DNA of 64,000 bases. Origin: Streptomyces sp. GESEQ-35 (GTDB lineage: Bacteria > Actinomycetota > Actinomycetes > Streptomycetales > Streptomycetaceae). Under the pieces are notes generated by a model. That model saw only the letters and a list, made by a program, of their open reading frames with translations, had not been told where the DNA came from and searched no databases. Positions 26,046 through 35,234 of the stretch are shown one piece after another. The position numbers were made by a program, and so were the translations under genes. The DNA lies in the NCBI RefSeq assembly GCF_017948485.1, contig NZ_JAFFSX010000011.1, forward strand, positions 1-64,000. Direction: 5' to 3'. Position 1 is the first letter of the stretch; the number at the start of each line of letters is the position of its first letter.

Positions 26046-26380
26046 GGGCCACAAGCTAGGGGCGTGGGAGTGGGATGACTACGGTCAGTTCGGCCAGGAT
26101 CACAGATTGTAGGAACGTACGGTTTCGGCCGTGTGTCCGAGACTGTCGGGATGGCCCAAGGCTGCCCGGTGAGGTGCCGGTGCGACTGCCGGGGCCGCCC
26201 TGGAGGCGGGCGGCAACCTGCGAATGGCAAGGCGGAGAGGCATATGCGTCAGCGTCTGGTGACGCCTGACGTCCTGTGCCTCAGCACGGTGGGGCCCGTG
26301 CCATGTCACACAGGGACGTCATCATCCGTACGTCTGCCGGACCCGCGAAGGTGAAAAACCCGCGGCGCAATCCGAACCCC
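26046..26380. other. Intergenic stretch, nothing recognised
   Basis: 335 bases between the HTH gene (divergent side) and the end of the sugar permease operon. Short frames exist but have neither ribosome binding sites nor Streptomyces codon bias. No strong hairpin or operator is visible. It probably holds the promoter of the HTH gene near 26060-26130, without a convincing consensus. Confidence 0.5.
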
Positions 26381-27220
26381 TCACCCCTTGACCGCCCCGC
26401 CCAACGCGAACCCCCCGCCCAGCCGCCGGGCGACCAGAACGTACAGCAGGATCACCGGCGTCGAGTAGATGATCGAGAACGCCGCCAGCTGTCCGTACAC
26501 CACAGTCCCCCGGTTCCCGAAGAACTCGTTGATGCTCACCGCCGCCGGCATCTGGTCCGGCGTCAGCAGCAGCATGAAGGGGACGAAGAAGTTCCCCCAC
26601 ATCATCACGAACGAGAACACCGTCACCACCGCCACGCCCGGCCCCATCAGCGGCAGCACGATCCGGACCAGCGACTGGAGGGACGACGCCCCGTCCGTCC
26701 ACGCCGCCTCCTCCAGCTCCTTCGGCACGCCGTCCATGAAGTTCTTCATCAGCCAGATGGCGAAGGGGAGTTGAGAGGCGGCGAAGAAGAAGATCGTGCC
26801 CTGCATGGTGTCGATGAGATCGACCTGCACGAACAGCGCGTACACCGGCACCATGATCGCCGTGATCGGCAGGCTCGTCGCGAAGAGGATCGACAGCAGG
26901 AACGGGCGGTTCAGACGGGAGCGGAAGCGGGACAGCGGGTAGGCCGCGAGCGCCGCGCAGACCACGGTCAGCAGGGTCGCGCCGCCGCACAGGATCAGGC
27001 TGTTCAGCAGCGGTGTGAAGATGATGTCCTGGGTCATGATCGCGTCGAAGTTGTCGAAGGTGAGCCCGTCGGGGGCCTTCACCCGAAGGTCCGCATGCGG
27101 GTCGAGGGCGGACAGCACCACCCAGGCGAGCGGCAGGCAGAAGGCCGCGGCGACCACCAACAGCCCTGCATCCGCGGCCAGTCGGTGGCGCGTGCGGCGC
27201 GATGTGAGCGTGAGTGCCAT
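26381..27220 (-). CDS. Sugar ABC transporter permease (MalG/UgpE type)
   Basis: A 279-residue inner-membrane permease with six predicted helices. The EAA loop that docks the ATPase is present (EAAWTDGASSLQSLVRIVLP), and the C-terminus ends in a short cytoplasmic tail. It pairs with the permease gene four bases upstream and the solute-binding lipoprotein before that, forming a carbohydrate uptake type 1 importer. No ATPase gene is adjacent; in Streptomyces such importers commonly use the shared ATPase MsiK, encoded elsewhere. The ATG start at 27220 has a standard position relative to the partner gene. Confidence 0.9.
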   Translation of the reverse strand: MALTLTSRRTRHRLAADAGLLVVAAAFCLPLAWVVLSALDPHADLRVKAPDGLTFDNFDAIMTQDIIFTPLLNSLILCGGATLLTVVCAALAAYPLSRFRSRLNRPFLLSILFATSLPITAIMVPVYALFVQVDLIDTMQGTIFFFAASQLPFAIWLMKNFMDGVPKELEEAAWTDGASSLQSLVRIVLPLMGPGVAVVTVFSFVMMWGNFFVPFMLLLTPDQMPAAVSINEFFGNRGTVVYGQLAAFSIIYSTPVILLYVLVARRLGGGFALGGAVKG

Positions 27221-27224
27221 GGCG

Positions 27225-28172
27225 TCAGACCTCCGTCCGCAGCAGGCGCATGTACACGAGGGAGAAGACGGAGCCGACCAGCAACAGCAGCAGGGCGACC
27301 GCCGTGCCGTAGCCGATCATGCTGTTCTGGAAGGCCTGTTCGTACATGAACAGCGGGAGCGTCTGGCTCTTGCCGCCGGGCCCGCCCCGTGTCATCACCC
27401 AGATCAGCCCGAAGACGGACAGCGTCTGGAGGGTGTTGAGCATCAGGTTCGTGCCGATCGAACGGCGGATCATCGGCAGCGTGATGTGCCACATACGGCG
27501 CCAGCCACTCGCGCCGTCCACCTCGGCGGCCTCGGTGATCTCCTTGGGGATCTCGTTCAGCGCGGCCGAGTAGACCAGCATCGAGAAGGCCGTGCCGCGC
27601 CAGACGTTCGCGAAGGACACCGCGAGGATCGGCAGGGTGAACAGCCAGTTCTGGGACGGGAGATGGAGCCAGTCCAGGATGGCGTTCAGGGTGCCCTCGC
27701 GGCGGAAGAACGCGTACAGGAGGAAGCCGGCGACCACCTCCGGCAGCACCCACGCCGTGACCACGATGCCGCCGGTCAGCGTACGCACCGGCTTCGACGC
27801 CCGCTGCATCAGCGCCGCCAGCGCCAGCCCCAGCGTGTTCTGGCCGACCAGCGCCGACAGCACCGTGAACACCAGCGTCAGCCATACGGCGTTCAGGAAC
27901 GCCTCGTCCTGGAACGCCGTACGGAAGTTCTCGAACCCGACGAACGACGACTCGGCCTGCCCGGTGAGCTGGAGGTCGGTGAAGGCGATATAGGCGCAGT
28001 AGGCGATCGGGCCCGCGAGGAAGAGGAGCAGGAGGATGAAGGCGGGGGAGACGGGAAGGACGCGGGTCAGGGTTCGACGGAGCTGGTTCTTCGGTGGCAC
28101 GGGGGGCGGACCCGGCGGGCCCGGAGGAATCTCGGCGGTCTCCGGGCCCGCGTGCGGTGCGGCTGCGGTCAT
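27225..28172 (-). CDS. Sugar ABC transporter permease (MalF/UgpA type)
   Basis: A 315-residue permease. After a Pro-rich cytoplasmic N-terminus (about residues 1-35) there are six predicted membrane helices, with the EAA motif ITEAAEVDGASGWRRMWH and then TLPMIRRSIGTNL. The ATG at 28172 gives the usual start; a longer frame would add an Arg-rich tail. It lies 16 bases after the binding-protein gene and 4 bases before the second permease gene. Both gaps indicate one operon. Confidence 0.9.
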   Translation of the reverse strand: MTAAAPHAGPETAEIPPGPPGPPPVPPKNQLRRTLTRVLPVSPAFILLLLFLAGPIAYCAYIAFTDLQLTGQAESSFVGFENFRTAFQDEAFLNAVWLTLVFTVLSALVGQNTLGLALAALMQRASKPVRTLTGGIVVTAWVLPEVVAGFLLYAFFRREGTLNAILDWLHLPSQNWLFTLPILAVSFANVWRGTAFSMLVYSAALNEIPKEITEAAEVDGASGWRRMWHITLPMIRRSIGTNLMLNTLQTLSVFGLIWVMTRGGPGGKSQTLPLFMYEQAFQNSMIGYGTAVALLLLLVGSVFSLVYMRLLRTEV

Positions 28173-28188
28173 GTACGGTCGCCGCCGT

Positions 28189-29556
28189 TCACTTCTCGAC
28201 GACCTGGTCGTCGGTCGCCGCCTTGAGCGCCTCGTCGTAGCCGCTCGCCGCCTCCTCAACCGACATGTCGCCCGTCGTCACGCCCTCCATCGCCTCCTGG
28301 ATGGCGGTGGACACCTTCGGGTACGCCGGGTAGGCGGGCCGGTAGTGCGTGCTGGCGACCAGGTCGGTGAAGAACTTGATGCCGGGCTGTGCCTGGACGT
28401 AGGCGGGGTCGGCGGCGACGTCCTTGCGGACGGCGATACCGGAGTTGGCGATGTACCACTTCTGGGCGTTCGCCTTCGTCTGCATCGCCTCGATGAACTT
28501 GAAGGCGAGGTCGGGGTTGCTCGCCTTGTCCGGGATGGCCCAGGTCCAGCCGCCGGACATGCTCACCTTGCCGGGGGCCTGGCCGTTCTGCGTGGGCATC
28601 GCGGCGAGTCCGAGCTTCTGGGACCACTCCGGCCACTCGTGACCGCTGCCCTCCAGCCAGTCCTGCGGCAGCCAGGAGCCGTCGAGGTTGATGCCGAGCT
28701 TGCCCTCGGGCAGCAGTTCGCCGCGGACCCGGGTGCCGAAGTTGGGGTCGAGGGCGTCGGAGACGTCCGGGCCGAGCTTCTCCTTGTAGACCGTCTCGAC
28801 GAACTGGAGCGAGTCCTTGAAGTCCTGACCGCCCGCGATCCACTTCTTCGACGCATGGTCGTACAACGGGTCGGTCTTGCCGTCGTTCGTGCCGTACAGC
28901 AGCATCTGGAAGCCCTGCATGGTGGCGCCCTCGCCGACGGGTTTGCCGGTGTAGACGTTGAGCGGCGTGACGCCGGGGACCTTCTCCTTGATCGTGCGGG
29001 CGGCTTCGAGGACGTCGTCCCAGGTCTTCGGCTGCCAGTCGGCGGGCAGACCGGCCTTCGCGAAGATCGCCTTGTCGAACCAGAGTCCGCGGGTGTCGGT
29101 ACCGTCCGGGACGCCGTACGTCTTCCCGTCCTCGCCCTTGGCCGCGGCCTTGGCCGTGTCGATGAACTGGTTCCAGTCCGGCCACTTCGCGAGGTAGTCG
29201 TCCAGGGGCTTCAAATACCCGCTGGTGATGTCGGAGTTGATGAGGAAGGTGTCCTCGTAGACCAGGTCCGGGGCCGTCTTCGGGGAGCGGAGCATCTGCT
29301 GGACCTTGGTGTAGTACTCCGAGTCCGCGGCCTTGATCGGGACGAGCTCGACCTTCTTGCCGGGGTTCGCCTTCTCGAACTGCTTCTTGATGTCGGCGAG
29401 GAACGTGTCCATCACCTTGATGTTGTTGTCCGTGGACTGTTTGAAGGAGACCTTCACGGTGTCGGGGTCGCTGCCGGATCCGCCGCCGCAGGCGGTGAGG
29501 GCGGTGGCGGTGAGAACGGCTGCGACGAGGGTGGGAAGAACGGCGGTGGGGCGCAC
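28189..29556 (-). CDS. Extracellular sugar-binding lipoprotein of an ABC importer
   Basis: A 455-residue solute-binding protein (SBP family 1). The signal peptide ends in the lipobox LTACG. The mature domain has LVYEDTFLINSDITSGYLKPLDD, PQDWLEGSGHEWPEWSQK and SMSGGWTWAIP, typical of oligosaccharide binders with aromatic stacking residues. The ligand cannot be read from sequence. Two GTG codons lie six bases apart; the second (29556) has ideal 8-base spacing to AGGAGG and is chosen, the first being only 2 bases away. It is the first gene of the operon behind a promoter with a DasR-like operator. Confidence 0.9.
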   Translation of the reverse strand: MRPTAVLPTLVAAVLTATALTACGGGSGSDPDTVKVSFKQSTDNNIKVMDTFLADIKKQFEKANPGKKVELVPIKAADSEYYTKVQQMLRSPKTAPDLVYEDTFLINSDITSGYLKPLDDYLAKWPDWNQFIDTAKAAAKGEDGKTYGVPDGTDTRGLWFDKAIFAKAGLPADWQPKTWDDVLEAARTIKEKVPGVTPLNVYTGKPVGEGATMQGFQMLLYGTNDGKTDPLYDHASKKWIAGGQDFKDSLQFVETVYKEKLGPDVSDALDPNFGTRVRGELLPEGKLGINLDGSWLPQDWLEGSGHEWPEWSQKLGLAAMPTQNGQAPGKVSMSGGWTWAIPDKASNPDLAFKFIEAMQTKANAQKWYIANSGIAVRKDVAADPAYVQAQPGIKFFTDLVASTHYRPAYPAYPKVSTAIQEAMEGVTTGDMSVEEAASGYDEALKAATDDQVVEK

Positions 29557-29608
29557 GGGCACGACCTCCTACAGGCTCACTTCGTTGTGGCCGGGGTGGC
29601 TGCCCGTG

Positions 29609-29638
29609 AACGTAAGAGGAGTGGTCTAGTCAGGTCAA
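29609..29638 (-). promoter_or_regulatory. Sugar-importer promoter with overlapping DasR/GntR-like operator
   Basis: On the minus strand TTGACC (29638-29633) and TACGTT (29614-29609) are 18 bases apart, a good promoter about 50 bases before the binding-protein gene. Overlapping it, AGTGGTCTAGTCAGGT (29620-29635) matches the DasR responsive element AGTGGTCTAGACCACT at 12 of 16 positions, with one half-site plus centre perfect. This suggests control by DasR or a related GntR regulator. The consensus is from memory. Confidence 0.5.
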
Positions 29639-29654
29639 TGACCCTGCACAAGCT

Positions 29655-30344
29655 CTATTGGCCCTTCACCCAGCGATACTGCAACTCGGGCCGCCCCACG
29701 GTCCCGTACTGCGGGCTCCGCGCCGCCCTTCCCGCGTGCACCAGATGCTCCAGATACCGGCGGGCGGTGATCCGCGAAATCCCCACCGCCTCCGCGACGC
29801 CCGTCGCCGTCAGACCGTCCGCGCAGTCCCGCAGCGCCACCGACACCGTCTCCAGCGTCGGTGCGCTGAGCCCCTTCGGCAGGGCGGCCGGGCTCGGTGC
29901 CCGCAGGGTCGCCAGCGCGCGGTCGACCTCGTCCTGGCCGCTCGCCTCGCCCGCCGCCGCATGGAACTCGGCGTACCGGACGAGCCGGTCCCGCAGGGTC
30001 GCGAAGGTGAAGGGCTTGAGGACGTACTGCACGACGCCCAGTGAGACGCCCTCGCGCACCACGGCCAGGTCCCGCGCCGACGTCACCGCTATCACGTCCG
30101 CGTGATGCCCGGCCGCCCGCAGTGAGCGGGCCAGTTGTAGCCCGTGCACATCCGGCAGATGCAGATCCAGCAGCAGCAGATCCACCGGCGTACGGTCCAG
30201 CGCGCGACGCGCCTCCGCGCCCGTGTGCGCCTTGCCGACCGCGACGAAGCCGGGGATCCGGTCGACGTACAGGACGTGTGCGTCGGCGGCGACCGGGTCG
30301 TCCTCCACGACCAGGACCCGGATGGGCTGCTCGGCCGCTGTCAT
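29655..30344 (-). CDS. Response regulator, CitB/DcuR type
   Basis: A 229-residue regulator. The receiver domain (1-125) has the acidic pair VVEDDP, phosphoacceptor Asp in LLLLDLHLPDVHG, VIAVTSARD and the Lys in YVLKPF. A C-terminal HTH follows (TATGVAEAVGISRITARRYL), with no long output extension. Its ATG overlaps the stop of the sensor kinase gene as ATGA. It pairs with the upstream CitA-type kinase; the divergent dicarboxylate symporter is the likely target. Confidence 0.92.
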   Translation of the reverse strand: MTAAEQPIRVLVVEDDPVAADAHVLYVDRIPGFVAVGKAHTGAEARRALDRTPVDLLLLDLHLPDVHGLQLARSLRAAGHHADVIAVTSARDLAVVREGVSLGVVQYVLKPFTFATLRDRLVRYAEFHAAAGEASGQDEVDRALATLRAPSPAALPKGLSAPTLETVSVALRDCADGLTATGVAEAVGISRITARRYLEHLVHAGRAARSPQYGTVGRPELQYRWVKGQ

Positions 30345-31969
30345 ACGCCACCTCCGGACACCGCACGCTCGGACACCGGGCTGCCGAGCGGCAGCCGCAC
30401 CTCGAACTCCGCTCCGCCCCCGGCCGCCTCCGCCACCGTCAGCGAACCCTCGTGCCGGGTGACCGCCTGCCGTGCGAGGGCCAGGCCGAGACCCCGCCCG
30501 CCCGGTCCCGCCGGCTTGGTCGAGAAGCCGCGCTGGAAGACCGCCTCCGCGTGCGCCGGATCGACGCCCGCACCCGTGTCGGACACCCGCAGCACCAGCT
30601 CACCACCTCTCGTGTACGCCGTCACCGTCACCCGCCCCCGTACGCTGCCCTGCGCCGCGTCCACCGCGTTGTCGATGAGGTTGCCCAGGATGGTCACCAG
30701 GTCCCGGGCGGGCAGCGACGACGGCAGCAGACCGTCGTCCAGGCTGCTCTCGTCCGAGACCACCAGCTCCACGCCCCGCTCGTTCGCCTGAGCCGTCTTG
30801 CCGAGCAGCAGCGCCGCGAGGACCGGCTCGCTCACCGCGGCCACCACCTGGTCGGTCAGCGCCTGCGCCAGCTCCAGCTCGGCGGTCGCGAAGTCCACGG
30901 CCTCCTGGGCGCGGCCCAGCTCGATCAGCGAGACCACCGTGTGGAGCCGGTTCGCCGCCTCGTGCGCCTGCGAGCGCAGCGCCTGGGTGAAGCCGCGTTC
31001 GGAGTCCAACTCGCCCATGAGGGACTGGAGTTCGGTAACATCGCGCAGGGTGACGACCGTACCCTTCCGCTGGCCGCCCAGCACCGGCGAGGTGTTGATC
31101 ACGAGTACCCGGTCCGCCGTCAGATGCACCTCGTCCACCCGCGGCTCCGACGCGAGCAGCGCGCCGGTGAGCGGGGCGGGCAGTCCCAGGTCGGCGACCG
31201 AGCGGCCCACGACGTCCTCGCTCACCCCGAGCAGCTCCCGCGCCCCGTCGTTGATCAGCGCCACGCGGTACTGCCCGTCGAGCATCAGCAGACCCTCGCG
31301 TACGGCGTGCAGGGCGGCCTGGTGGTAGTCGTGCATGTTGCTCAGCTCGGCCGCGTTCATGCCGTGGGTGTGGCGGCGCAGCCGGGCATTGACGACGTAG
31401 CTGCCGATCGCGCCGAGGGCGAGAGCGCCGGCCGCGACGCCGATGAGCGCGGTCAGCTGGCCCTGGACCCGTTTGCTGATCGCCTCGACCTTGATGCCCG
31501 CGCTGACCAGGCCGACGACCTTCCCGCCGTCCTCGACCGGGGTGACCGCCCGGACCGACGGGCCGAGCGTGCCCGTGTAGGTCTCGGTGAAGGACTCGCC
31601 CCTCAGCGCACGGGTGATGTGACCGAGGAACGGCTGGCCGATCTGGTCCGGGTCGGGGTGGGTCCAGCGGATGCCCCGCGGGTTCATGATCGTGACGAAG
31701 TCGACGTCGGCGTCCTCTATGACCCGCAGCGCGTACGGCTGGAGCCGGGCGCTCGGGTCGGACGTGCGGATCGCCTCCCGCACGGAGGGGGAGTCGGCGA
31801 CCGAGCGTGCCACCCCCATGGCCTGGCGCCCCGCCGCGTCCTCGGCCTGGTCGCGGTCGCTGACGTAGGTGAACAGCGCATATCCGAGGACCACGACCGT
31901 GAGCAGCACGGCCTGCACGGCGAAGAGCTGGCCGGCCAGGCTGCGGGGTCTCGGGAGGCGCATGTGCAT
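30341..31969 (-). CDS. Sensor histidine kinase, CitA/DcuS type
   Basis: A 542-residue membrane kinase. The first helix is near residues 13-33. An extracytoplasmic sensor domain (about 35-170: VDFVTIMNPRGIRWTHPDP, VSAGIKVEAI) follows, then a second helix (LTALIGVAAGALALGAIGS), a PAS domain (AVREGLLMLDGQYRVALIND), the SpoB-type phosphoacceptor helix (RSQAHEAANRLHTVVSLIE, His in HEAANRLH), and the HATPase domain (NLIDNAVDAA, SDTGAGVDP, GRGLGLALAR). The sensor fold fits citrate or C4-dicarboxylate sensing. ATG at 31969 or 31963 are both possible. It is divergent from the dctA-like gene, which strongly suggests substrate-induced uptake. Confidence 0.93.
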   Translation of the reverse strand: MHMRLPRPRSLAGQLFAVQAVLLTVVVLGYALFTYVSDRDQAEDAAGRQAMGVARSVADSPSVREAIRTSDPSARLQPYALRVIEDADVDFVTIMNPRGIRWTHPDPDQIGQPFLGHITRALRGESFTETYTGTLGPSVRAVTPVEDGGKVVGLVSAGIKVEAISKRVQGQLTALIGVAAGALALGAIGSYVVNARLRRHTHGMNAAELSNMHDYHQAALHAVREGLLMLDGQYRVALINDGARELLGVSEDVVGRSVADLGLPAPLTGALLASEPRVDEVHLTADRVLVINTSPVLGGQRKGTVVTLRDVTELQSLMGELDSERGFTQALRSQAHEAANRLHTVVSLIELGRAQEAVDFATAELELAQALTDQVVAAVSEPVLAALLLGKTAQANERGVELVVSDESSLDDGLLPSSLPARDLVTILGNLIDNAVDAAQGSVRGRVTVTAYTRGGELVLRVSDTGAGVDPAHAEAVFQRGFSTKPAGPGGRGLGLALARQAVTRHEGSLTVAEAAGGGAEFEVRLPLGSPVSERAVSGGGV

Positions 31970-32166
31970 GTCGTCAGTGTGCCTCCCGCGTTAAGCATGA
32001 ACTAAATGAACGGAAGGGTGACCGCCCTCACAGGGCGGGAGATAGTCACGGCAACCCGGAAGCGACGCTCCCGGGGTGATCTACCAAAAATCCCCTTAAA
32101 TCTCCGCAATCTCCCGGACGTGAGCCGCACGCCGGTGATGCCGACGACGACGTCAAGGAGGCCGCC
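31970..32166. promoter_or_regulatory. Divergent kinase/symporter control region
   Basis: 197 bases with an AT-richer patch near 31990-32010 and 32083-32105. The response regulator probably binds here, but I could not find a clear direct repeat. CAAGGAGG before the GTG at 32167 is the symporter ribosome binding site. Confidence 0.4.
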
Positions 32167-33543
32167 GTGACCAGCGCAGCCGATACGGCACCTGCCGCAC
32201 CCCGAGCCAAACGGGACCGCACCCATTACCTGTACATCGCAGTGATCGCCGCGGTTGCCATCGGAATCGCCGTGGGTCTGATCGCCCCCGACTTCGCGGT
32301 GGAGCTCAAGCCGATCGGCACGGGCTTCGTGAACCTGATCAAGATGATGATCTCGCCGATCATCTTCTGCACGATCGTGCTGGGCATCGGCTCGGTGCGG
32401 AAGGCCGCGAAGGTCGGCGCCGTCGGCGGTATCGCCCTCGGCTACTTCACGGTCATGTCGCTGGTCGCCCTCGGTATCGGCCTGATCGTCGGCAACATCG
32501 TCGAGCCGGGCACGGGCCTCGCGGTGACCGAGGCGGTCAAGGAGACCGGACAGGCGCAGGTCACGGAGGCCAAGACCACCGAGGAGTTCCTGCTCGGCAT
32601 CATCCCGACCACGATCGTCTCCGCGTTCACCGGCGGCGAGGTCCTGCAGACCCTCCTCGTCGCCCTCCTCGTCGGCTTCGCGCTGCAGGCCATGGGTGGC
32701 ACCGGCCAGCCGATCCTGCGCGGTGTCGAGCACATCCAGCGCCTCGTCTTCCGCGTCCTCGCCATGGTGATGTGGGCCGCCCCGATCGGTGCCTTCGGTG
32801 CCATCGCCGCGGTCACCGGCTCCGCGGGTCTTGACGCGCTCAAGAGTCTCGCCGTGCTGATGCTCGGCTTCTACATCACGTGCTTCCTCTTCGTCTTCAT
32901 CGTGCTCGCCGCGCTTCTGCGGATCGTCGCGGGCATGAACATCCTGTCGCTCTTCAAGTACCTGGGCCGTGAGTTCCTGCTGATCCTGTCCACCTCCTCC
33001 TCCGAGTCCGCGCTGCCGCGGCTCATCGCGAAGATGGAGCACCTGGGCGTCAGCAAGCCGGTGGTCGGCATCACCGTCCCGACCGGCTACTCCTTCAACC
33101 TCGACGGCACCATGATCTACATGACCATGGCGTCCCTGTTCATCGCCGACGCGATGGGTACGCCGATGTCGATCGGCGAGCAGATCCCGCTGCTGCTGTT
33201 CCTGCTGGTCGCCTCGAAGGGTGCGGCGGGTGTCACCGGCGCCGGTCTCGCCACCCTCGCGGGCGGACTCCAGTCCCACAAGCCCGCGCTCGTCGACGGC
33301 ATCGGACTCATCGTCGGCATCGACCGCTTCATGAGCGAGGCCCGCGCCCTGACGAACTTCGCGGGCAACGCGGTCGCCACGGTGCTGATCGGCACCTGGA
33401 CCAAGGAGATCGACCGCGAGCGGGTGGATCAGGTCCTCGCCGGGCACGCCCCGTTCGACGAGAAGACCCTGCTGGACGACGGTGACGGTGACGTCGCGGA
33501 CGTTCCCGAACAGGGCGGCGAGAAGGAGCTGGCGAAGGCGTAG
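32167..33543 (+). CDS. dctA: Dicarboxylate:cation symporter (DAACS/DctA family)
   Basis: A 458-residue membrane symporter for C4-dicarboxylates or related acids. About eight helices and two re-entrant loops are indicated. Family motifs are LIKMMISPIIFCTIVLGI, the Ser-rich hairpin STSSSESALPRLI, the VPTGYSFNLDGT cation/substrate motif and ASKGAAGVTGAG in hairpin 2. The C-terminus ends in an acidic soluble tail. The GTG at 32167 has AGGAGG six bases before it. It is divergent from the CitA-type kinase. A hairpin terminator follows at 33576. Confidence 0.9.
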   Translation: MTSAADTAPAAPRAKRDRTHYLYIAVIAAVAIGIAVGLIAPDFAVELKPIGTGFVNLIKMMISPIIFCTIVLGIGSVRKAAKVGAVGGIALGYFTVMSLVALGIGLIVGNIVEPGTGLAVTEAVKETGQAQVTEAKTTEEFLLGIIPTTIVSAFTGGEVLQTLLVALLVGFALQAMGGTGQPILRGVEHIQRLVFRVLAMVMWAAPIGAFGAIAAVTGSAGLDALKSLAVLMLGFYITCFLFVFIVLAALLRIVAGMNILSLFKYLGREFLLILSTSSSESALPRLIAKMEHLGVSKPVVGITVPTGYSFNLDGTMIYMTMASLFIADAMGTPMSIGEQIPLLLFLLVASKGAAGVTGAGLATLAGGLQSHKPALVDGIGLIVGIDRFMSEARALTNFAGNAVATVLIGTWTKEIDRERVDQVLAGHAPFDEKTLLDDGDGDVADVPEQGGEKELAKA

Positions 33544-33575
33544 GCGCTCCGCCGGAAAGGCAGACCCCGCATACC

Positions 33576-33613
33576 CCGAGCGGCCAGGCACCCCCCGTAG
33601 CCTGGCCGCTCGG
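33576..33613 (+). terminator. Terminator after the dicarboxylate symporter gene
   Basis: CCGAGCGGCCAGG (33576-33588) pairs perfectly with CCTGGCCGCTCGG (33601-33613) across a 12-base loop. It lies 33 bases after the stop. Confidence 0.8.
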
Positions 33614-33708
33614 CCTGTTCGTTCGACACTCACCCCAATTCCTTTGACCTGCCTGTGTGTCCGGGCCCACGCTGGGAGGCCTCGACGGTGGGACGCATGG
33701 AGGCGGGT

Positions 33709-35223
33709 ATGGGGGAGTCGCACGAGGTGGAGATCGTCAGCTCGGACGAGCACAGGGCCCGGTACGGAGCGGGGCGGGAGGCGTCGCCCCTCTCCCTGGA
33801 CCAGGTCAACGAACTGTTCACCGAGTTCCTGATGGCCGTGGCCCGGCCGCGCGGCAAGGGCGCGGACGGCGACCGCGACCTCAGCAAGCGCCTGCGCGAC
33901 CATCTCGGCTCCCCGCCCACCGACCGCCCGGTGGTCAAGGCGGCCTACGCGCCCTACGACCTGCCCAACGTCCATCTCGCCCTGGAGCGCTGGTTCGCCG
34001 CCGACGACCGCTCCTACGAACTGGTCGGCATGCGGGGCGGCCAGCACCACGGCGACCTCACCCTCGGCGACATCCTCGACTCGGCCGACCGCTACGACCG
34101 GTTCGTGCTCGGCGCCGTCGACTACGCCCACCTGCCCGTGTCGCCCGACCAGGAACTCGCCTGCGTCTCCTGCGGGTTCTACCTCGGCAAGGAGGGCGAC
34201 GAACGGTTCGCGGTACTGCTGCGCGGACCGCGTGACGAGTACGGGCGCAACAAGGTCGAGATCGAGGTCCTCGCCCAGCGGACGGAGTTCGCCAACCGGC
34301 TGCTCGAAGAGATCGACGCGCTGATCCGCGCCCGGAACGTCTTCCGCGGCCAGGTCCTCTCCTTCGAGGGCTCCGAGTTCGGGCACGGCCTCGGCCCGTT
34401 CCGCTTCCACCGCCGCCCCGGCCTCACCCGGGACGACATCGTGCTGCCCGACGGCCTCCTGGACCGCGTCGAACGCCAGGTCGTGGGCGTCGCCCGGCGC
34501 CGCGACCAGCTCCGCGCGGCCGGCCAGCACCTGCGCCGCGGACTCCTCCTGTACGGCCCGCCCGGCACCGGCAAGACCCACACGATCCGCTATCTCCTCT
34601 CCCACCTCCCGGAGTTCACGGTCGTGATCCTCTCCGGCACCAGCATCGAGGCGATCGGCCCGGCCTGCTCGCTGGCCCGGATGCTCCAGCCGGCCCTCGT
34701 CGTCCTGGAGGACTGCGACCTGATCGCCGAGGCCCGCGACTACGCAAACGGTGACCAGCCCCTGCTCTTCCAGGTGCTGAACGAGATGGACGGCCTCGGC
34801 GACGACGCCGATGTCGCCTTCCTCCTCACCACCAACCGCGCCGACCTCCTCGAACCGGCCCTCGTCCAGCGCCCCGGCCGTGTCGACCTGGCCGTCGAGA
34901 TCCCCCTCCCGGACGCCGCGGGCCGCGCCCGACTCCTCGATCTGTACGGCTCCGGACTTGACCTCGGCAAGGAGATCGCCGACGAGGCGGTGGCCCGCAC
35001 CGAGGGCACGACCGCCTCCTTCACCAAGGAGCTGGTACGACGTTCCGTGCTGATCGCGGCCGAGCGGGAATCGGCGTCCACCGACCCCGAGGACGTCCGG
35101 TCCGCCCTGGACGAACTCCTCTCCGACCGCGACCAGTTGACCCGCCGCCTGCTCGGCGTAGGAGGCGTCGGCGAGGAGGACTGGGCGGACATGGAGGACA
35201 CCGAGGACACGGAGGATTCCTAG
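33709..35223 (+). CDS. AAA+ ATPase (FtsH/Cdc48-like single module)
   Basis: A 504-residue cytoplasmic ATPase. The N-terminal half (1-250) is an unassigned substrate or adaptor domain. The AAA module follows with Walker A YGPPGTGKTHTIRYLL, Walker B-like LVVLEDCDLIAE (Glu-Asp in place of the usual Asp-Glu), the sensor/SRH region LLTTNRADLLEPAL and VQRPGRVDLAVEIPLP with an Arg finger, and a helical lid. The C-terminus is very acidic. ATG 33709 is chosen because GGAGG lies five bases upstream; ATG 33697 is also in frame but badly spaced. No membrane helix or protease domain is present. The substrate is unknown. It stands alone between the symporter terminator and the merR promoter. Confidence 0.85.
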   Translation: MGESHEVEIVSSDEHRARYGAGREASPLSLDQVNELFTEFLMAVARPRGKGADGDRDLSKRLRDHLGSPPTDRPVVKAAYAPYDLPNVHLALERWFAADDRSYELVGMRGGQHHGDLTLGDILDSADRYDRFVLGAVDYAHLPVSPDQELACVSCGFYLGKEGDERFAVLLRGPRDEYGRNKVEIEVLAQRTEFANRLLEEIDALIRARNVFRGQVLSFEGSEFGHGLGPFRFHRRPGLTRDDIVLPDGLLDRVERQVVGVARRRDQLRAAGQHLRRGLLLYGPPGTGKTHTIRYLLSHLPEFTVVILSGTSIEAIGPACSLARMLQPALVVLEDCDLIAEARDYANGDQPLLFQVLNEMDGLGDDADVAFLLTTNRADLLEPALVQRPGRVDLAVEIPLPDAAGRARLLDLYGSGLDLGKEIADEAVARTEGTTASFTKELVRRSVLIAAERESASTDPEDVRSALDELLSDRDQLTRRLLGVGGVGEEDWADMEDTEDTEDS

Positions 35224-35234
35224 CGGAATCGCTG

